Shown here in pieces: positions 7,104-10,033 of a DNA stretch of 10,033 nt. Each line of letters starts with the position of its first letter. The first letter of the stretch is position 1. The position numbers and the translations under genes are program-made. The DNA is from Pelagibacteraceae bacterium TMED65 (GTDB lineage Bacteria; Pseudomonadota; Alphaproteobacteria; TMED127). The stretch lies in contig NHDS01000032.1 of NCBI GenBank assembly GCA_002167215.1, forward strand, positions 1 to 10,033. The letters are read 5' to 3'. The notes beneath the pieces were generated by a model, which saw nothing but the letters and a program-made list of their open reading frames with translations, searched no databases and was not told where the DNA came from.

Positions 7104-7761
7104 ATAGTTTTCCTCCATCAATTTTATAGGATTTCGTAAGTTTACCTATTAAATTAATATTATGTGTTGCCATAATCGTAATTGTATTTTTTTTATTTGC
7201 CAAATTAATCATTAAATCAAATACCAATGATGTATTCGTAGAGTCTAGACTTCCTGTAGGTTCGTCTGCTAAAAGTATTAATGGATCTTTAATTAATGCT
7301 CTCGCTATTGCCACTCTTTGTTGTTCACCTCCAGACAGAAGTCCAGGCTTAAATTTTTTTCTATTAATAATGCCAAGTATTTCTAAAATTTCTCCAGCTT
7401 TTAAAATTGACTTTCTAAAAGAATGACCAGCAATAATCATTGGAAGCGCAACATTTTCCTCGACCGTAAAATCTTCTAGAAGTTGATTGTTCTGAAAAAT
7501 AAAACTTATATTTTGTTTCCTAAAATTCACTTTATCTTCATTTTTCATTTTACTACATTCTATTCCAGATATATTAACTGTTCCTGAGTGAGGATTTTCT
7601 AGTAATCCTATTAAATTTAATAATGTTGATTTACCTGAACCTGAAGGTCCAATTATTCCAATTATTTCACTTTTTTTAACCAAAAGATTAAGATCATCAA
7701 ATACCTTAACTTTTGTTTGACCTTGATTATAAATTTGAACTATGTTTCTTAAATGTAGCAA
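7087..7761 (-). CDS. lolD: Lipoprotein-releasing ABC transporter ATPase LolD
   Basis: This ATPase drives release of outer-membrane lipoproteins from the inner membrane with its LolC/E-type permease. The 224-residue protein is a complete ABC nucleotide-binding domain: Walker A GPSGSGKST at 38-46, Q-loop Gln90, signature LSGGEQQRVAIARAL from 142, Walker B LILLADEP with Asp166 and Glu167, D-loop SLDS near 171 and switch His200. The MacB/LolD subfamily fits the sequence, and the permease gene directly upstream settles the role. The start is TTG at 7759-7761, one base after the permease stop; an in-frame stop lies just upstream and no Met occurs until residue 72, so TTG is the only reasonable conventional start. 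GTGGG 6 bases upstream may serve as a weak Shine-Dalgarno. The 3' end overlaps dnaE and carries its ribosome binding site. Confidence 0.95.
   Translation of the reverse strand: MLHLRNIVQIYNQGQTKVKVFDDLNLLVKKSEIIGIIGPSGSGKSTLLNLIGLLENPHSGTVNISGIECSKMKNEDKVNFRKQNISFIFQNNQLLEDFTVEENVALPMIIAGHSFRKSILKAGEILEILGIINRKKFKPGLLSGGEQQRVAIARALIKDPLILLADEPTGSLDSTNTSLVFDLMINLANKKNTITIMATHNINLIGKLTKSYKIDGGKLFDCKR
7112..7116 (-). promoter_or_regulatory. Shine-Dalgarno GGAGG that sets the dnaE start
   Basis: GGAGG on the minus strand is followed by 8 bases and then TTG (7103-7101). It lies inside the last codons of lolD, where it encodes the Gly-Gly of the common LolD ending DGGKL. An ATG start at 7118 would put this site inside the dnaE coding sequence and leave no ribosome binding site in front, so the site argues for the TTG. 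Confidence 0.7.
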
Positions 7762-7762
7762 T

Positions 7763-9010
7763 TTAATCCCACTTTATTAAATTGATAGGTTCTATCTTCG
7801 TTGCTCTAATCGATGGATATACTGTTGCTGCGAATGAAAGTAAAAGAGATATTAATGTAATTTTAATAATTTGGTTTACTTCAATAATAATTGGTAAATT
7901 TGAAAAAAAATAAATTTCTTCGGAAAATAAATTTGAGCCAATTACAAATTCTATGAATTCTTTAATTTCATTTATATTTAAACAAAAAAGCAAGCCAATT
8001 ACCAAACCTAATATTGTTCCTAACAAACCAATTAAAAATCCGTTAATCATAAATATTTTTAGAAGTTGATAATTTGAAATACCTAAAACTCGCAAAATAC
8101 CAATATCTTTTTTTTTAGTAGAAACAAGTATCATCAAAGATGAAATTAAGTTAAATGCAGCTACTATAATTATTAGCAAAAGAATTAGAAACATTACATT
8201 TCTTTCCACCTCAATAGCATTAAACAATGACGGATTCAATTCTCTCCAATCAATAACTCTTAAATTTTTGGGTATTTCTAAGTTTATTGAGTTTTTTATT
8301 TGACTTAGCTGATCAAACATCTCAACTACAATTTCATAATTATCAATTTTATTTGAATAATTTAAAAATTCTTGAAGCATTTCGATTGGCATAAAGATAA
8401 GCGAGGTGTCGTATTCATACATACCAACATCAAAAAATCCAACTATCTTAAAGTTTGCAGATCTTGGAAAATTACCTAAGAAAGTTTCATAGCTTTTAGC
8501 AGAAAGAACAGAAACATAATCACCAATTTTTAAATTTAATTTTTTTTTTAATTTTTCACCTACAAAAATACCTTCTTTTTCACTAAAGTTTGATAAATAA
8601 TCTTCTTTCAATTTTGTTGAAAATATTTTTCTTTCTTCAAAGTAATTTGTATTAACACCTTTAATTAAAATACCATTTGAATAATTCTTATAAGTAAAAA
8701 GCCCATGACCACTAACAATTTCATGAATCAAAATTTTATTACTTGAAGCCAACAAAGATTCTTTAATTTTTCTATCTTTTGTCATACCTCCAGAATAAAT
8801 TGATTGAATCTTTAAGTGCCCATTAATTCCAAGGATTTTTGAAGTAAGTTCCTCTCTGAACCCATTCATTACAGACATCACAATTATTAAAGTTGCTACA
8901 CCCAATGATATGCCTAAAAAAGAAAAAAGCGTAATGAGGGAAAAGAATTTTTCTTTTGTTTTTGGAAACAAATATTTGATAGAAATCCAAATTTCAAAAA
9001 AAGTCACCAT
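7763..9010 (-). CDS. Lipoprotein-releasing system permease, LolC/LolE family
   Basis: This is an inner-membrane permease that extracts acylated lipoproteins for hand-off to the periplasmic carrier LolA, powered by LolD. The 415-residue protein has the family topology: a first membrane helix near 23-45, a periplasmic domain about 46-270, and three more helices near 272-294, 320-345 and 380-400. Signature stretches include the ISIKYLFPKTKEKF start, VMSVMNGFREEL near 45-55, the cytoplasmic coupling segment STKKKDIGILRVLG near 297-310, and the YPSIRATKIEPINLIKWD ending. Only one permease gene is present beside lolD, whereas E. coli has lolC and lolE, so it may act as a homodimer; that is inference, and LolC cannot be told from LolE here. 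The ATG at 9008-9010 lies 3 bases after the proS stop with no clear Shine-Dalgarno, so coupling is likely. Confidence 0.93.
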   Translation of the reverse strand: MVTFFEIWISIKYLFPKTKEKFFSLITLFSFLGISLGVATLIIVMSVMNGFREELTSKILGINGHLKIQSIYSGGMTKDRKIKESLLASSNKILIHEIVSGHGLFTYKNYSNGILIKGVNTNYFEERKIFSTKLKEDYLSNFSEKEGIFVGEKLKKKLNLKIGDYVSVLSAKSYETFLGNFPRSANFKIVGFFDVGMYEYDTSLIFMPIEMLQEFLNYSNKIDNYEIVVEMFDQLSQIKNSINLEIPKNLRVIDWRELNPSLFNAIEVERNVMFLILLLIIIVAAFNLISSLMILVSTKKKDIGILRVLGISNYQLLKIFMINGFLIGLLGTILGLVIGLLFCLNINEIKEFIEFVIGSNLFSEEIYFFSNLPIIIEVNQIIKITLISLLLSFAATVYPSIRATKIEPINLIKWD

Positions 9011-9013
9011 AAG

Positions 9014-10033
9014 CTAAGTTATCATATTAATTAAGAATTTTTGTAGAGCTTCAGTTTTTAAGATTTTTTCTGTTTTATCACTTCTATTAATTATACTTAT
9101 TTCGTTTTTATTTTTATATTGATTTCCAATAATTATTTGAATAGGTGTTCCGATAAGATCTGCATCTGAAAATTTTTTTCCAGGTCTTTCGTCCCTGTCA
9201 TCATAAATAACATCGACATTATTTTTTTTTAGTTCATTGTATATTTTTTTAGATTGCTCCTTACAGTTATTATCATTTGGTAAAAGATTTAGTAGATGTA
9301 TCGAAAAAGGAGCTAATGATTCATGCCAAATAATTCCTTTTGAATCATTGGAATGCTCAATATAAGCAGCAGGTATTCTCGATATTCCAATTCCATAGGA
9401 TCCCATAAAAGGCTTAAATTTTCCATTATCAGAATCGATTTGAAAATCAAATGCATCAGAATATTTAGTTCCAAAAAGAAAGATATGAGCTAATTCAATG
9501 CTTTTAAATTTTTTTACTCCTTTTACATCTGAAATTTTTGAATAATACTCATCAGTGTAAGAATTTAAATTTAGCACTTCATCTAAAGAAAGATTTTGAA
9601 AATCTCTCTCAAAAACCTCTTCACTAACAAAAATATCTGATTCTCCAGATTCAACAATTAAATGAAATTCATGCGAAAGGTTACCACCGATTTCACCACT
9701 TGGGGCCCTGACCGGTATAACAGGTATATTTAGATTTTTAAAAATTTCTAAATATATTTTATAAAAATCAAGATAAGTCTTTTCACCATTTTCTTCATCA
9801 ATATCAAAACTATATGCATCCTTCATTAAAAATTCTCTCGCTCTCATAACTCCAAATCTTGGCCTTATTTCGTCTCTAAATTTGCTTTGAATATGATAAA
9901 ATTTTCTGGGAAGAGTTTTATAACTTTTAATATATTGTTTGCCTATAGCAGTAACCATTTCCTCATTTGTTGGTCCATATAATAGCTCTTTATCATTTCT
10001 GTCATTTATTTTTAACATTTCTTTACCATATGA
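9014..10033 (-). CDS. proS: Prolyl-tRNA synthetase, short alphaproteobacterial type (5' end missing)
   Basis: The enzyme charges tRNA-Pro with proline. The frame stays open to the window edge, with SYGKE before the first visible Met at 10016-10018, and YGKEMLKI aligns with the family interior. The gene therefore starts outside the window, and that Met is not the start. The 339 visible residues include YGPTNEEM, the class II motif 2 block FRDEIRPRFGVMRAREFLMKD, GGNLSHEF, motif 3 GSYGIGISR, and the anticodon-binding domain with YDDRDERPGKKFSDADLIG near the C-terminus. Only about 85 residues separate GGNLSHEF from motif 3, far fewer than in E. coli ProS, whose editing (INS) domain is about 180 residues. 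This matches the short ProRS known from alphaproteobacteria, expected to be about 430-450 residues when complete. The TAG stop is 3 bases before the permease start. Confidence 0.94.
   Translation of the reverse strand, partial: SYGKEMLKINDRNDKELLYGPTNEEMVTAIGKQYIKSYKTLPRKFYHIQSKFRDEIRPRFGVMRAREFLMKDAYSFDIDEENGEKTYLDFYKIYLEIFKNLNIPVIPVRAPSGEIGGNLSHEFHLIVESGESDIFVSEEVFERDFQNLSLDEVLNLNSYTDEYYSKISDVKGVKKFKSIELAHIFLFGTKYSDAFDFQIDSDNGKFKPFMGSYGIGISRIPAAYIEHSNDSKGIIWHESLAPFSIHLLNLLPNDNNCKEQSKKIYNELKKNNVDVIYDDRDERPGKKFSDADLIGTPIQIIIGNQYKNKNEISIINRSDKTEKILKTEALQKFLINMIT

Noticed and set aside
8540..8549. Other homopolymer runs (for example 8540-8549, 8108-8116, 1453-1461, 9222-9230)
   Set aside because: Runs of 9-10 A or T encode lysine-rich stretches and are expected at this base composition; only the 13-base run in uppS stands out.
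9014..10018. A complete proS starting at the ATG 10016-10018
   Set aside because: The frame continues open to the window edge and the upstream residues (SYGKE) match the interior of prolyl-tRNA synthetases; the class II motif 1 region is missing, so the gene is cut by the window.

Overview
The window is one strand of a compact, very AT-rich bacterial genome (by eye roughly 30% G+C). Nine protein genes, all on the minus strand, fill it almost completely. In transcription order (right to left) they are proS (5' end cut off by the window edge), a lolC/lolE-type permease gene, lolD, dnaE, a 105-base spacer, rpsB, tsf, pyrH, frr and uppS. The order proS-lolC/E-lolD-dnaE followed by rpsB-tsf-pyrH-frr-uppS, the short prolyl-tRNA synthetase lacking the large editing insertion, the low G+C and the almost absent intergenic DNA point to an alphaproteobacterium with a streamlined genome, such as SAR11 (Pelagibacterales) or a similar AT-rich marine lineage. 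That assignment is inference; the families themselves are clear. The standard bacterial code fits: TAA, TAG and TGA all act as stops.

Right block (about 3684-10033): proS, the lipoprotein-release permease, lolD and dnaE are packed with gaps of 1-3 bases or overlaps, so they probably form one transcription unit. They combine prolyl-tRNA charging, release of lipoproteins from the inner membrane (LolCDE-like) and chromosome replication (DNA polymerase III alpha). The dnaE start is best placed at a TTG at 7103, because a strong GGAGG lies 8 bases before it, inside the 3' end of lolD.

Spacer (3579-3683): this is the only non-coding stretch over 10 bases between genes. It holds a probable -10 element, then an 8-bp perfect stem-loop whose loop can pair over 7 bases with the Shine-Dalgarno region of rpsB. 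The pairing would make an H-type pseudoknot that could hide the ribosome binding site. It looks like an autoregulatory leader for ribosomal protein S2 and is the most interesting item here.

Left block (14-3578): rpsB, tsf, pyrH, frr and uppS are spaced by 6 and 9 bases or overlap by 4 and 1. They encode a ribosomal protein, an elongation factor, UMP kinase, the ribosome recycling factor and undecaprenyl diphosphate synthase. This is the classic bacterial translation/UMP kinase/isoprenoid cluster; cdsA would be expected just beyond base 1. Three of the eight visible starts are TTG (pyrH, lolD, dnaE), and several internal genes lack a Shine-Dalgarno, which suggests translational coupling. I see no mobile element, CRISPR array, tRNA or rRNA gene, and no convincing terminator.
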